A stretch of 64,000 nt of DNA from Pedobacter westerhofensis (GTDB lineage: Bacteria; Bacteroidota; Bacteroidia; Sphingobacteriales; Sphingobacteriaceae): NCBI RefSeq assembly GCF_900182595.1, contig NZ_FXTN01000001.1:310001-374000 (forward strand), in the 5' to 3' direction. Of this stretch, positions 36,081-45,711 are shown in pieces. Position 1 is the stretch's first letter. Each line of letters opens with the position of its first letter. The position numbers were made by a program, and so were the translations under genes. Under the pieces are notes generated by a model that did not search any database, had not been told where the DNA came from, and saw only the letters and a program-made list of their open reading frames with translations.

Positions 36081-37210
36081 GGCTCTTCAGATTTACCTTC
36101 TTTAATTACCGGCGCAGTATATCCTTTTAATGCAGGCCATTCTCCGTTCTCAATTCTTTTCAGCTTTAAACGTTTGGGATCAACCACCACATGCCTGATC
36201 TTTTCCCTGCGCCAGGTAAATACAAAATGAAGCAATCCATCGGCTGTCTGGATTACCGAGGGATAGGAGTACTGGCTGATGGGCGAGTCTTCGAGGATCA
36301 GCGCGGCATCCCAGATTTTTCCGTCTTTTGAAACAGCCACGTTTAATGGTGTCCTTGCTCCTTTTGCCAGAGTGCCCGGGGGCAGCACATGGTTATACAC
36401 CAAAATGTCCCTGCCATCCTTCATGGTCATGGCATCCGTGCCGGAATTGTTGTTGGGAAGCGGCATTTTGGTTAAGGGCGACCAGCTTTCGCCATAATCT
36501 GCAGAATATGAAGTGATCAATGCCCTGTTCCTGCTCCTGGCAATCAGCTGCAGATTCCCATCGCCGTGATCCAGAATGCTGGGCTGAATAGCCCCAATCT
36601 CTTTCCCTGCATCCGGAAGAAAAACTTTCCTCCATGTTTTGCCCTGATCGCCTGTAATTTCGAAATGCAGCTTCCATCCCCCCTCACCTTCGGTACTGGA
36701 AGGACAGATAAAATTCCCGTTGCTCAGCAAGACTGGTTTATTCTTTACCGGGCCAATATACCCCTCGGGTAAACGAATGGCCTCTGACCATGTTTTTCCA
36801 TCATCTGAAGATCTGCGCGCCATGCCCCACCACTCCGCAGGTTTGGGACCAATTTTATAAAACAAAATCAGATCACCACCCGGGATCTGAAAAAGCACGG
36901 GGTTCCAGGTTGGGAGCCTCGTACCATCTGGCTGAATGCCATTGGCTACACTGTATGGCGCAGACCACTGCCCTCCAACCTGCCTGCTCACATAAATCTC
37001 CACATCAGGATTACGCTCTTTGGTGCCTCCAAAAAACGAGACCACCAGACCGGCCGGTGTTTCGGCGATGGTAGCAGAATGACAGGAAGGAAAACTGGCT
37101 TTATCATAGATAAATTCCTCTTTCAACACACCTTCCTGCCATTTTTTCAACTGCGCACTGCTATTAAAAGCGCAGAGGAACAACACAAACACACCAACAA
37201 TTTTTATCAT
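36077..37210 (-). CDS. Sialidase-fold (BNR_2) exo-glycosidase-like protein
   Basis: The start is chosen at 37210 (377 residues, MIKIVGVFVLFLCAFNSSAQ); the open frame runs 15 codons further up, into the GH78 end. Asp-box repeats typical of sialidase propellers are seen: SSDDGKTWSEA (about 135), GDQGKTWRKV, SADYGESWSP, SKDGKIWDAA. The first blade has SCHSATIAETPAGLVVSFFG. Sialidases need an Arg triad, which I cannot confirm. RG-II contains ketoses (Kdo, Dha) that GH33-like enzymes can release, and other BNR_2 proteins hydrolyse rhamnose or glucuronic acid links. It lies 10 nt after GH78 and overlaps the esterase start. Confidence 0.72.
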   Translation of the reverse strand: MIKIVGVFVLFLCAFNSSAQLKKWQEGVLKEEFIYDKASFPSCHSATIAETPAGLVVSFFGGTKERNPDVEIYVSRQVGGQWSAPYSVANGIQPDGTRLPTWNPVLFQIPGGDLILFYKIGPKPAEWWGMARRSSDDGKTWSEAIRLPEGYIGPVKNKPVLLSNGNFICPSSTEGEGGWKLHFEITGDQGKTWRKVFLPDAGKEIGAIQPSILDHGDGNLQLIARSRNRALITSYSADYGESWSPLTKMPLPNNNSGTDAMTMKDGRDILVYNHVLPPGTLAKGARTPLNVAVSKDGKIWDAALILEDSPISQYSYPSVIQTADGLLHFVFTWRREKIRHVVVDPKRLKLKRIENGEWPALKGYTAPVIKEGKSEEP

Positions 37211-37220
37211 ATTTCCGGTT

Positions 37221-40037
37221 TTAATTGACCATAAAATTATATTCGCCAGAACCAATCTCCAGCACAGCCCGCTGGCCCTCCATTTTAATGAACCGCAGGC
37301 CGCTGGCTTCCTTTATTTTGTTACCACTTTCACTAAGCCTGCCGATATCCTGAACAGGAATATAAACCCTGGCAGAAGTATTGGCAGGCAGGGTAATATG
37401 CCATTCAAAATGAGCCCCTTTTTTTGTCCAGTTACTTTTTACTGTACCATAGGCCGACTGATAGCTGGCATCCACATGGGATAAGCCTTCCACAAAATCG
37501 GGCTTCATCAGCAGTTCCTTAAAGCCCGGCGCCGCAGCTTTGATACCCGCCAGGTTCTCGTAGTACCAGATCATCAGGTCGCCCAGCAGCATCACATGGT
37601 TTTGAGAGTTCATCCCCGGATCGGCTGTATTGCCGTTCCAGAGCTCCCAGATCGTAGTAGCACCATTTTCTGCCATATACCCCCATGAAGGATAGGTTCG
37701 ATTGGTGGCCAGACGGTAGGCCAGATCGGGACGCCCATTGGCCGAAAGCCCCCTCATCAGCCACTGCGTACCAATCACACCGGTACTGATATGGCTGTTG
37801 TTTTCTTTCTCAATCTTGCCGGTCATGTTTTGAAAAACCCGCTCCCTATCCTGATCAGGTACCAGTCCGAAACTGAGGGGCAGTAAATTGGCGGTAACGC
37901 TGTTATTGCTGTACTGCTTTGAATCTGCGTTCAGGAACTTTTGATTGAAAGCAGTTTTTATTCTGCCGGCCAGGCTTTCAAACACCGCGGCATCTCCCTG
38001 CAGATGCTGCAGCAGGGCAAATTGGCGCATCAGCATCAGCAGTTTATAGTATGTGGCTGTGGCCAGCAATACCCCATCCGTTTTTCGCAGCGGATCTTTG
38101 GAAAAAATCAGCTCTTTGGATTCCGGCGGTACGCACCAGTCGCCATATTTGTCTTTTGTGATCAGGTCAGCAGTCATATAGTTTTCCTGCATGTAATCCA
38201 TCCATTTCTTCATGGAAGGATAATGTTTTACGATCGGGCGCAGATCGCCATATTGCTGATAGATCATATCTGCAACGGTGAGATAGGTAGCAGGCCAGGT
38301 TACGTTATCGCTGTAATATCTCCAGAAGGCAGGCGCCACATCCGGAATGCTGCCGTCCTGTCTTTGCGACTGCTGGATATCGTCCAGCCATTTGGTATAC
38401 AGCCTGCCGTTGTCGAACAAAAAGCTTTCGCCATAGGCACCGGTAGTACGGTCGCCCAGCCAAGGCTGGCGCTCATTGCGCTGCGGACAATCAACAGGCA
38501 TGCCTTTGTAATTACTTCTGATGGCCCAGTAGGCATTTTTGTAGATGCTGTTTAATGTTTCATTTGAAGAACTGAACTCACCGCTGGTTTGCATCTCGTC
38601 ATATACTACTCTTCCTTCGAAATCGCTGAGCTGAGGCTTGCCGGGATACCCTGTAATTTCTACATAGCGAAAGCCGTGGTAAACGAAAGAAGGTTCCCAT
38701 GATTCTCTTCCTGTGCCCTTTAAGATGTATATATCTGTCGATTTTGCATCCCTCAGATTGCGCACAAAAAGTTCAGTGACCACTTGATTTGAGGTAACAG
38801 CAGATTGGGATTTTGATTTGCCGGATGTGGCAAGTACTACTGCAGATCCTGATGCTAGGTTTCCTAGCTGGAGCGTTTCTCCAAAGCGAAGCTTAACGGC
38901 CTGCCCGCGTTTACCTATCACAGACATCCTGACCCAGCCAGCCATGTTCTGCCCCATATCCATGATATATACTCCCGGCTTAAGCCACCTGATTGAAACC
39001 GGTTTAATGGTTTCCATCACTTTCATATTTTCATTCATCTGCGCCACAGGCATCCCGACGGCTTCCTGAACAAAAGTTGCTTTCTGCCAGCCCTGCGCAT
39101 TGAACCCTGCATCCGCCCATCCCGGCATTTCTTTAGTGGCATCATATTCCTCACCGTCATATTCATTGTTGGTACGGATTGGGCCATTAGCGGTCATCTT
39201 CCAGCTGTCATCCGTGCTGATCACCTCCTTTGTGCCATCGGAATATTCTATATCGAGGTTCATCAGCATTTTCGGATAACCAAAAGTCTTGATTTTATAG
39301 GGTTTGTAGGCCTGCCGCATCGTGTAGAACCGGCCGTTTCCAAGAACCGTCCCTATCGCGTTCCCACCTGGTTTGAGGTAACCGGTCACATCAAAAGTGT
39401 TGTACTTTACAGATTGATTATAATCTGTAGGGCCCGGGGCAAGCACCTGGTCGCCCACTTTTTTCCCATTGACATATAACTCATATAAACCAAGGCCGAT
39501 GATATAGGCAGTCGCCGATTTCACAATTTTGGAAGTCTTGAATTCCTTACGGAAATAACGCGCAGACAAGCGCGAAAACTGCGTTTCGCTATCACCCTTT
39601 GCAGGATAATCCATCCCGATCCAGCGCCCTTTCCAGTCGCCCCCTTTGAGCAGGCCCATACTCCAGAACGCGGGGGCGCTCCATTCGCTGTCGCCTCTGT
39701 TATTTCCTATTTTAACTTTCCAGTAGCACTTTGTTCTGCTTTTTAAGGGAACACCCTGATACAGCACGTTGACAGAGGCATCAGATCTGATATTTCCAGA
39801 ATCCCAGAGATCGCCGGTATTTGCGGCAAGTTTTTCCTGTGAAGAAGCCACCAGCACCTGATAGCTGGTTTGTACTACAGACCTTGACCGGCTATCGATC
39901 TTCCAGCTGAGCGAAGGTTTTAGCATATCGATCCCCAGCGGATTTTCCCGCATTTCGCAACGGGGAGCAGTAACCTGCACCTGTGCGAATGCCGCCTGAT
40001 GAAGCAGCAGGATCCAGAGTAATACAATCCTAATCAT
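37221..40037 (-). CDS. GH78 alpha-L-rhamnosidase (second of two)
   Basis: This 938-residue protein has signal MIRIVLLWILLLHQAAFAQ. The domain order is as in GH78: a fibronectin-like start (RCEMRENPLGIDMLKPSLSW), the N jelly roll with YDGEEYDATKEMPGW (about 293-307), the (alpha/alpha)6 barrel with DCPQRNERQPWLGD (Asp516, Glu522) and GATTIWELWNGN (base loop), and the C-terminal sandwich YQSAYGTVKSNW. A stretch at about 395-435 rich in Ser/Thr/Val interrupts the usual jelly roll. This is the canonical GH78 catalytic loop. It overlaps the upstream GH2 gene by 8 nt and would release terminal alpha-L-rhamnose. Confidence 0.94.
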   Translation of the reverse strand: MIRIVLLWILLLHQAAFAQVQVTAPRCEMRENPLGIDMLKPSLSWKIDSRSRSVVQTSYQVLVASSQEKLAANTGDLWDSGNIRSDASVNVLYQGVPLKSRTKCYWKVKIGNNRGDSEWSAPAFWSMGLLKGGDWKGRWIGMDYPAKGDSETQFSRLSARYFRKEFKTSKIVKSATAYIIGLGLYELYVNGKKVGDQVLAPGPTDYNQSVKYNTFDVTGYLKPGGNAIGTVLGNGRFYTMRQAYKPYKIKTFGYPKMLMNLDIEYSDGTKEVISTDDSWKMTANGPIRTNNEYDGEEYDATKEMPGWADAGFNAQGWQKATFVQEAVGMPVAQMNENMKVMETIKPVSIRWLKPGVYIMDMGQNMAGWVRMSVIGKRGQAVKLRFGETLQLGNLASGSAVVLATSGKSKSQSAVTSNQVVTELFVRNLRDAKSTDIYILKGTGRESWEPSFVYHGFRYVEITGYPGKPQLSDFEGRVVYDEMQTSGEFSSSNETLNSIYKNAYWAIRSNYKGMPVDCPQRNERQPWLGDRTTGAYGESFLFDNGRLYTKWLDDIQQSQRQDGSIPDVAPAFWRYYSDNVTWPATYLTVADMIYQQYGDLRPIVKHYPSMKKWMDYMQENYMTADLITKDKYGDWCVPPESKELIFSKDPLRKTDGVLLATATYYKLLMLMRQFALLQHLQGDAAVFESLAGRIKTAFNQKFLNADSKQYSNNSVTANLLPLSFGLVPDQDRERVFQNMTGKIEKENNSHISTGVIGTQWLMRGLSANGRPDLAYRLATNRTYPSWGYMAENGATTIWELWNGNTADPGMNSQNHVMLLGDLMIWYYENLAGIKAAAPGFKELLMKPDFVEGLSHVDASYQSAYGTVKSNWTKKGAHFEWHITLPANTSARVYIPVQDIGRLSESGNKIKEASGLRFIKMEGQRAVLEIGSGEYNFMVN

Positions 40038-42927
40038 GTCCGGCCTCCTTTCGCCCTGTTGTAGTCAGCGTTTGGGCCTCCCCCCGGAAATCAAAATACA
40101 ACACCAGGTGCTTAGCCCTTCCAGGTTCTTTCTCATAATCATAAAAGATGTTTTTCATCCCCATTGGCCCGGTAGTTTCGGGTTTCTGGGTTTTTGTGCC
40201 GATACCTGAAATTGCCTGCATAAACGAGATATCTCCCGAAGGGAAAGTAGGTTGCAGGTTTCCGTACTGGTCGTCAGACTTCTTTGGCGTAAACAGCCTG
40301 AAGAACATATCTTCCTGATCGGTTACAACAGTGAAAGGCTGACCGGTGGTATGTACCTGCAGCCAGTACATATTGGAGTGGTAGCCTTTGAACTCCGGAT
40401 ACACTGCCGGATATTCTCCGGTGGCAGCATCGTTATAGGCTTTATTCCAGAAACCAAAAAGATTTCCTTTCATGCGGTTCTTCCATACGCGGTAGGGCCC
40501 ATTGCCAAGGTAAGTTACCCCCTTCACTTCCTTTTCAGGAAAGGAAAAGTTGACACCCGTAAAATTGGTAAAGTAGGCTCCGGGAAAGTAAACGACTTCC
40601 ATTTTTACCCAGCCCGAGGGGTAGATCGTCCACTGCAAGGTATTGTATGCACTCTTCCTGTTAAATGCCGAAGCAATCACTACGTTCCCGGCATCCTTCC
40701 GGAAGCTGAAATTCGCAAAATTGTTCAGTCCTTCCTGCAATACCGGGCCATTGCTGAGGGGGATAACACCTTTTGCATTGCGCACCTGTACCAGTCTGCC
40801 TGAGTCGCGGCTGATCGAAATACGAAGGTCTTTTACCGAGACTTCAAAGCGATTGCTGCTTTCAGTGATTTCTACTTTTGAGCCTCCGTTTTCAGTTACC
40901 AATACACGGGCAATTTCTGCCGGGCGTTTTACGGGGAAGCTCCAGGTGAATATCTCCCGGCCATCAGGGTCTTTGATTTTTAAATATAGTACAGTATAAG
41001 TATTCCAGTTTTTTGGCAGCGCCAACTGTAACTTCCCTTTTGCAAGGGGCAGGATATCCGGTGCAACTGCAAGGCCAGAATCCGCATGGAGTACTGCAGT
41101 TTTACTGCTTGTCCCGGCTATGCCGACCAGCTTTTCCAGCTTCCAGCTGAAGCTGCAGTTCTTCAGGTTTGTGAAAGCAAAACAGTTTTCGAGGTTAAAA
41201 GAACCATCAAAATCAGTGCTGAGTTCCCTGTGCTCGATATATACGGGGCTCCAGATTTCCTTGATGGCATAATAACTGCCCTCCTTTTCATGGAAGGGGC
41301 CTACAATACCATCGGCAGCATGGTTGCCATCTGTATCTATTCTTCCGTTCTGGTCAGTACGCACCACGCCCTGATCTGCAAAATCCCAAAGGAAGCCACC
41401 GGCAGAGAGTGGGTTTAACCACATGGCATTCCAGTAATCTTCCAGTCCGGCACCATGGCCGCCATCATACAGGCCATGCAGAAATTCTGTGGGCATAATG
41501 ATATTGTGGCCGTGATCGTAATTTCCGATCCCATAGTTATACTCCCGGTAATGCTGCGTATCAAAACCGCCGAACACCATCCAGGGGTGGATAACCGGGC
41601 GGTGCTGCAGGTCCTGCTGTACAAATAGGGTGTCCAGTTCCAGGTTATGCCCGCCTTCATTACCGTTAGACCACATGATAATCGAGGGATGATTTTCATC
41701 ATGGGCAATCATTTCGGGAACCAGTTTTTTGCCGGTAGGAGTATCATAGCGGCCATGCCAGCCCGCCAGTTCATCCATAACGTATAAGCCAAGTGAATCA
41801 CAGACATCAAGAAAATGAGAATCTGGCGGATAATGCGACATCCGTACCGCATTCATGTTCATATCTTTCATCAGCAGCACATCTGCTACAGATATTTTTT
41901 TACTGGTTGTCCTGCCCGATGTAGGCCAGAACGAGTGGCGGTTTACACCTTTGAATTTTATTTTGGCGCCATTAACGTATAACCCGTCACGCTGTTTAAC
42001 AACGATACTGCGGAAACCTATTTTGTGGCGTACCGTATGCAGCAGCCTTCCCTTATTGTAAAGGCTGATCACCGCAGTGTATAGGAAAGGGGATTCTGAA
42101 GTCCATTGTTTAACAGCTGCATACTGGTTTTGAAAAAGCACTTCTGAGCGGCCGGCAACATCAGTTTTAAAACTCCCGCCCAGGCGGGCACCATCAGCAC
42201 TGTACAAATCAACGACAAGCTGGTCTGCATTGCCCGCAATGGTAACTTTCCCCTTTAATGTGCCATCCGATTTTGCATCCAGTGCAGCCCGTTCGATATG
42301 GTCAAGCGGCAGGGCTTCCAGGAAGACCGGCCTGAAGATCCCGCCGAATAACCAGAAATCAGCTTTGCGTTCTGCAGCATTGACCGAAGGGTTGGCAGAA
42401 TGTTTTGAAACTGTAACTTCCAGCAGGTTGGATTTACCATCAATAAGCAGCTTGCTGATATCATATCTGAAAGCATAAAATGAGCCCTGATGAACTGCAC
42501 CGGCAGATGTGCCGTTTATTTTTACTTCAGTATCCGTCATGGATCCCTCGAAAACAAGATTGATCTTTCTGCCTTTCCAGCCGGCAGGCACTTTAAATGT
42601 CTTTTTATATAAGCCCTGCTCTTTTCCACGCAGACTGTCTGGTTTAAAACCATAATCGTACTTGCCAAAACCCTGCAGCTCCCAGTTGGATGGCACAGCA
42701 ATTTTAGTCCATTTACCGGAATTGCGCCCTGCTGTACAAAAGAAATCCCATTTTACCGTATCATCGTTTCCTTTTCCCGAGAGAAACAGGGTCTCTGTTT
42801 GTGCCGCCCCATCTTTTTGCTGCGCATAACTGAACGGTAGTCCTGTTACGAAAGCACAGGCCAGCAACATCAGCCATACCATTGTACTGCCCCTGCCTGC
42901 AGGTAAGAAAAATATAGTTCTGTTCAT
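40030..42927 (-). CDS. GH2 glycoside hydrolase (beta-galactosidase-like)
   Basis: The start is at 42927 (965 residues, MNRTIFFLPAG) with a later hydrophobic stretch VWLMLLACAFVTGLPFSYAQ as signal; the frame extends 19 codons upstream into the previous gene. Domains are the sugar-binding jelly roll (IAVPSNWELQGFGKYDYG), immunoglobulin-like, TIM barrel with FKGVNRHSFWPTSG, acid/base Glu424 in WSNGNEGG and nucleophile Glu481 in IMPTEFLHG, then the beta-galactosidase small chain domain (YLGNGPYRVWKNRMKGN). The layout is LacZ-like rather than DUF4982-like, so it differs from the other GH2 enzyme. Likely substrate is a beta-galactoside or beta-glucuronide of pectin side chains. Confidence 0.93.
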   Translation of the reverse strand: MNRTIFFLPAGRGSTMVWLMLLACAFVTGLPFSYAQQKDGAAQTETLFLSGKGNDDTVKWDFFCTAGRNSGKWTKIAVPSNWELQGFGKYDYGFKPDSLRGKEQGLYKKTFKVPAGWKGRKINLVFEGSMTDTEVKINGTSAGAVHQGSFYAFRYDISKLLIDGKSNLLEVTVSKHSANPSVNAAERKADFWLFGGIFRPVFLEALPLDHIERAALDAKSDGTLKGKVTIAGNADQLVVDLYSADGARLGGSFKTDVAGRSEVLFQNQYAAVKQWTSESPFLYTAVISLYNKGRLLHTVRHKIGFRSIVVKQRDGLYVNGAKIKFKGVNRHSFWPTSGRTTSKKISVADVLLMKDMNMNAVRMSHYPPDSHFLDVCDSLGLYVMDELAGWHGRYDTPTGKKLVPEMIAHDENHPSIIMWSNGNEGGHNLELDTLFVQQDLQHRPVIHPWMVFGGFDTQHYREYNYGIGNYDHGHNIIMPTEFLHGLYDGGHGAGLEDYWNAMWLNPLSAGGFLWDFADQGVVRTDQNGRIDTDGNHAADGIVGPFHEKEGSYYAIKEIWSPVYIEHRELSTDFDGSFNLENCFAFTNLKNCSFSWKLEKLVGIAGTSSKTAVLHADSGLAVAPDILPLAKGKLQLALPKNWNTYTVLYLKIKDPDGREIFTWSFPVKRPAEIARVLVTENGGSKVEITESSNRFEVSVKDLRISISRDSGRLVQVRNAKGVIPLSNGPVLQEGLNNFANFSFRKDAGNVVIASAFNRKSAYNTLQWTIYPSGWVKMEVVYFPGAYFTNFTGVNFSFPEKEVKGVTYLGNGPYRVWKNRMKGNLFGFWNKAYNDAATGEYPAVYPEFKGYHSNMYWLQVHTTGQPFTVVTDQEDMFFRLFTPKKSDDQYGNLQPTFPSGDISFMQAISGIGTKTQKPETTGPMGMKNIFYDYEKEPGRAKHLVLYFDFRGEAQTLTTTGRKEAGHD

Positions 42928-42931
42928 CGTG

Positions 42932-44788
42932 CTAAAAAGATTTGAATGATTCGATAGAATAAACTGCTTCAGGATCAGATGCACCGGCGTCCTTCAGGTC
43001 AAAATCCTGGTCTGTTTCGGTATCGGCATCCGGAAAACGCCTAACCTCACCAGTTCTGAAGGTTACCCTGGCAATCTCTGATACAGGTGCAAAGAAGATC
43101 TTTGTACCTTTTTTGACCCCGTTTACCGTTACATCGTATGAACGTGAAGCTGTATTTAACTCAACTCTGACCGTATATTTTTTATTCTTTTCATATTTCG
43201 TGATGCCCGAATAGCGATAGCCGGCTTTGGTTTTAAACAGGCTGTCCCCGTCAAATACCAGCCTTACGGCAGCCTGCCCCCTGCTGTCGGTAAACTCGAT
43301 ATGCAGCACACCATGATCAGCCTGTGCAGGCACAACAGTAAACTCAACAGCAACTTTTTTTGCTGCAGGGATCACCCGTTCGGCTTTGGCATAGTCAAAC
43401 CTGTCCCTGTCGCGCAGCACCAGCGCTTTCCGGCCATCCGGCGCTTTTTCGATTTGTGCAGTAGCCCAGAGCGGGCTGAATAAATTCCAGTAGCGCAGCT
43501 CCGTTCCCGCTTTCATTTCTGCAAAAACCTCATTAACCGGTTCCTTCACTACAGAAATTACAGGTACCGGGATTGCTGCCAGCCAGATATCCTCTTTGTT
43601 CATGCTGTACGTTACCCACATGTTTCCATCTGCGGGATCCCCGTCACCTTCCTGTATCCCGCGGACATACTGGGGGCCGTAGGATTTGAAATTCCCTCCG
43701 TACCTCATCGTAGTGATCTCGCCGTTCACCAGCAGCAGGTCTTTGTAGTTTAATCCGTCGTCACTGGTGGAAACCGCCAGCGGCCAGCGGAATTCTGAAG
43801 GATTGTACACGGTAGCATATCGTCCGTCTGATGTTCTTTGCCCCCATATCTTCGCATTGCTGTTGACAAAGCCCGGTGCCCGCAGCGGATTGAACACCCA
43901 GGTTTTGCCATTATCTTTGCTGATTGATGTGAGCGCATTTTTCCATAAGCCTACTACCCTGCCGTCCGCCAGATGATAAAAGCTGAATGCCTTGATTGGT
44001 CTTTTTAAGGGGATAATGGGATCATTGCGGTCGGCCTCTTCCACCCATTGCTGCATCATCAGCGGCTGCGCCAGCAGTTCATTGCAGGCAGCAACAAAAC
44101 CTTTGTCTTTGCTGCTGGTATAAAAAGGGTAAGCCGATTTGGTTTTATCCCAGGAAGCATTGTTCCTGATGAAATATATCGGGCCATATTTTCCGCCTGT
44201 CAATACTTCGCGGACTACCCTGCCGATCCCGTTCCCATCGTTGGGGTCATCCTTTGCATCCAGGGCTACACCATAGTAGGCAAGCGCAAGCAGGCGTTTG
44301 TTTTTTGTGGTGTAAAAGCCGATACGCTGGTGCATCACGGCGTACAGGTCTTTGGCAACTCCGGGATAATCTTTCTTAGTAAAACCATCAGGCACCTTGT
44401 ACTCCGGGAATACCGTTTCGGGGGCCGACCAGTGGTAACCATCTTTGGAGGTTATCATCAGGGTTTTTCCGGGCGGGATATGCTCCCCAGCGGGGTTGCT
44501 CAGGAATTCCAGGTAAAATGTTTTGTTCCACCAGGCCAGCATGGGCGCATGGTTATACGTCCAGCTGTGGCCCCCGGCCAGTTCGGGATGTTCCCTGCTG
44601 GCGCGAAAGGCCTGGATATTATGCACCCCAACTGCCGGGCTGAGCTGCCCGTGGTGATAGTCCACATTCGACAGTGCCGTACCTGTATATCGTACAGTAT
44701 CCTGTGCCTGAGCATTGTTCTGCAACAGGATAATCAATAGTATAACAATCGTTTCTAATCTGCCTTTCATCTGTTTATTGTCTTTCAT
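42932..44788 (-). CDS. Secreted beta-propeller glycosidase with C-terminal LamG-like domain (sialidase-like; GH143 possible)
   Basis: This 618-residue protein has a signal near MKGRLETIVILLIILLQNNA; ATG at 44788 overlaps the GH43 gene, and ATG at 44770 is an alternative. Residues about 40-410 form a propeller: NHAPMLAWWNKTFYLEFLSN, ITSKDGYHWSAPE, ISKDNGKTWVFNP and SEFRWPLAVSTSDDG. About 450-618 is a beta-sandwich like a concanavalin/LamG domain (VEFTVVPAQADHGVLHIEF). BT1020 of RG-II breakdown has a GH143 propeller that removes the Dha ketose. The layout is compatible, but I have no direct proof. It precedes GH2 by 4 nt. Confidence 0.65.
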   Translation of the reverse strand: MKDNKQMKGRLETIVILLIILLQNNAQAQDTVRYTGTALSNVDYHHGQLSPAVGVHNIQAFRASREHPELAGGHSWTYNHAPMLAWWNKTFYLEFLSNPAGEHIPPGKTLMITSKDGYHWSAPETVFPEYKVPDGFTKKDYPGVAKDLYAVMHQRIGFYTTKNKRLLALAYYGVALDAKDDPNDGNGIGRVVREVLTGGKYGPIYFIRNNASWDKTKSAYPFYTSSKDKGFVAACNELLAQPLMMQQWVEEADRNDPIIPLKRPIKAFSFYHLADGRVVGLWKNALTSISKDNGKTWVFNPLRAPGFVNSNAKIWGQRTSDGRYATVYNPSEFRWPLAVSTSDDGLNYKDLLLVNGEITTMRYGGNFKSYGPQYVRGIQEGDGDPADGNMWVTYSMNKEDIWLAAIPVPVISVVKEPVNEVFAEMKAGTELRYWNLFSPLWATAQIEKAPDGRKALVLRDRDRFDYAKAERVIPAAKKVAVEFTVVPAQADHGVLHIEFTDSRGQAAVRLVFDGDSLFKTKAGYRYSGITKYEKNKKYTVRVELNTASRSYDVTVNGVKKGTKIFFAPVSEIARVTFRTGEVRRFPDADTETDQDFDLKDAGASDPEAVYSIESFKSF

Positions 44789-45710
44789 TTGCCGGATGGA
44801 GCTTTTGATTTGCCTGCTGCTGTAAGCCTTTCAGGATGCGGCGGGACGATTTAAAGACCGTCCCGTGTTTATGTCCTGCCGGGATGTCAATTTCGGCAGA
44901 GATATCGGTAAAGGATTTAAAGTCGCGCGTACGGTAGGCCGCATAGCGCTTTTCTCCGTAAGCATCGTAATAGATCAGCCAGTCCTGCCCTACCTGGACC
45001 ACCGAAGGCCCTTCGGTAAGCTTGCCGCTGAACGGAGCAGAAATATTGGTGTATGGCCCGGTTAATTCAGGGCTGAAAGCTACTTTGAGGTTTCTGTTTG
45101 CGCGGGTGTTATCTTTTAATACCAAAACATAGCCGTCTGATCTGCGCCTGGCAATCACTGCATCGATCACACTAAAACCCGGATCAAGGAATAACTTCGC
45201 CTCAGAAAAATTCACAAAATCTTTTGTCAGCGTATAATACATGCGGTGGTTATTATTTTCTTCTTCGGTACCTTTTGGAAAACGGTAGGGAACAGTGGAA
45301 GCCCAGATAATGATAAACTGCTGTCCCTGTTCATCATAGAAAATCTCGGGTGCCCATACATTGACCACATCTGGTTCATGTGCCATGACATTGATCATTT
45401 GTTGTGGCGACCAGTGTACAAGATCTTTAGAAAAAGCATAACCAAATCCTTTGTCGCCCTTCCAGCTGGAAGTCCACACCAGGTGGTACACCCCGTCGGG
45501 ACCTCTGGCAATGGAAGGGTCGCGCATGACTTTCTGAGCACCCGCTTCCGGCTTGAGGAAAGTGGAGCCCAGGTCTTTCCAGTGATAACCGTCAGTGCTG
45601 TATAAAAACCTCAGGCCCTCGTTTGCAGGCTCATGAAAAGAGGTAAAAAGATATACCTCTTTTGTGCAGGAACAGCAGCAGAACAGCAGTATGATCAGCA
45701 GGTTTCTCAT
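44775..45710 (-). CDS. GH43 family glycosidase lipoprotein
   Basis: This 311-residue protein has a lipoprotein signal MRNLLIILLFCCCSC. The five-bladed propeller has the GH43 triad: Asp64 in MRDPS, Asp183 in FSVIDAVI and Glu233 in LTEGPSVV. No extra carbohydrate-binding module is attached. GH43 enzymes release L-arabinofuranose, D-xylose or D-galactose with inversion. Its upstream neighbour is GH140 (1 nt gap) and it overlaps the next gene by 14 nt. A surface or periplasmic-membrane anchor is expected. The exact subfamily is unknown. Confidence 0.88.
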   Translation of the reverse strand: MRNLLIILLFCCCSCTKEVYLFTSFHEPANEGLRFLYSTDGYHWKDLGSTFLKPEAGAQKVMRDPSIARGPDGVYHLVWTSSWKGDKGFGYAFSKDLVHWSPQQMINVMAHEPDVVNVWAPEIFYDEQGQQFIIIWASTVPYRFPKGTEEENNNHRMYYTLTKDFVNFSEAKLFLDPGFSVIDAVIARRRSDGYVLVLKDNTRANRNLKVAFSPELTGPYTNISAPFSGKLTEGPSVVQVGQDWLIYYDAYGEKRYAAYRTRDFKSFTDISAEIDIPAGHKHGTVFKSSRRILKGLQQQANQKLHPANERQ

Positions 45711-45711
45711 G

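Noticed and set aside
36077..37210. True sialidase acting on sialic acid
   Set aside because: Asp-boxes are present but the context is plant pectin and the Arg triad could not be confirmed; only the fold is claimed.
44048..44740. 230-codon plus-strand frame
   Set aside because: Antisense to the propeller glycosidase; no recognisable domain.
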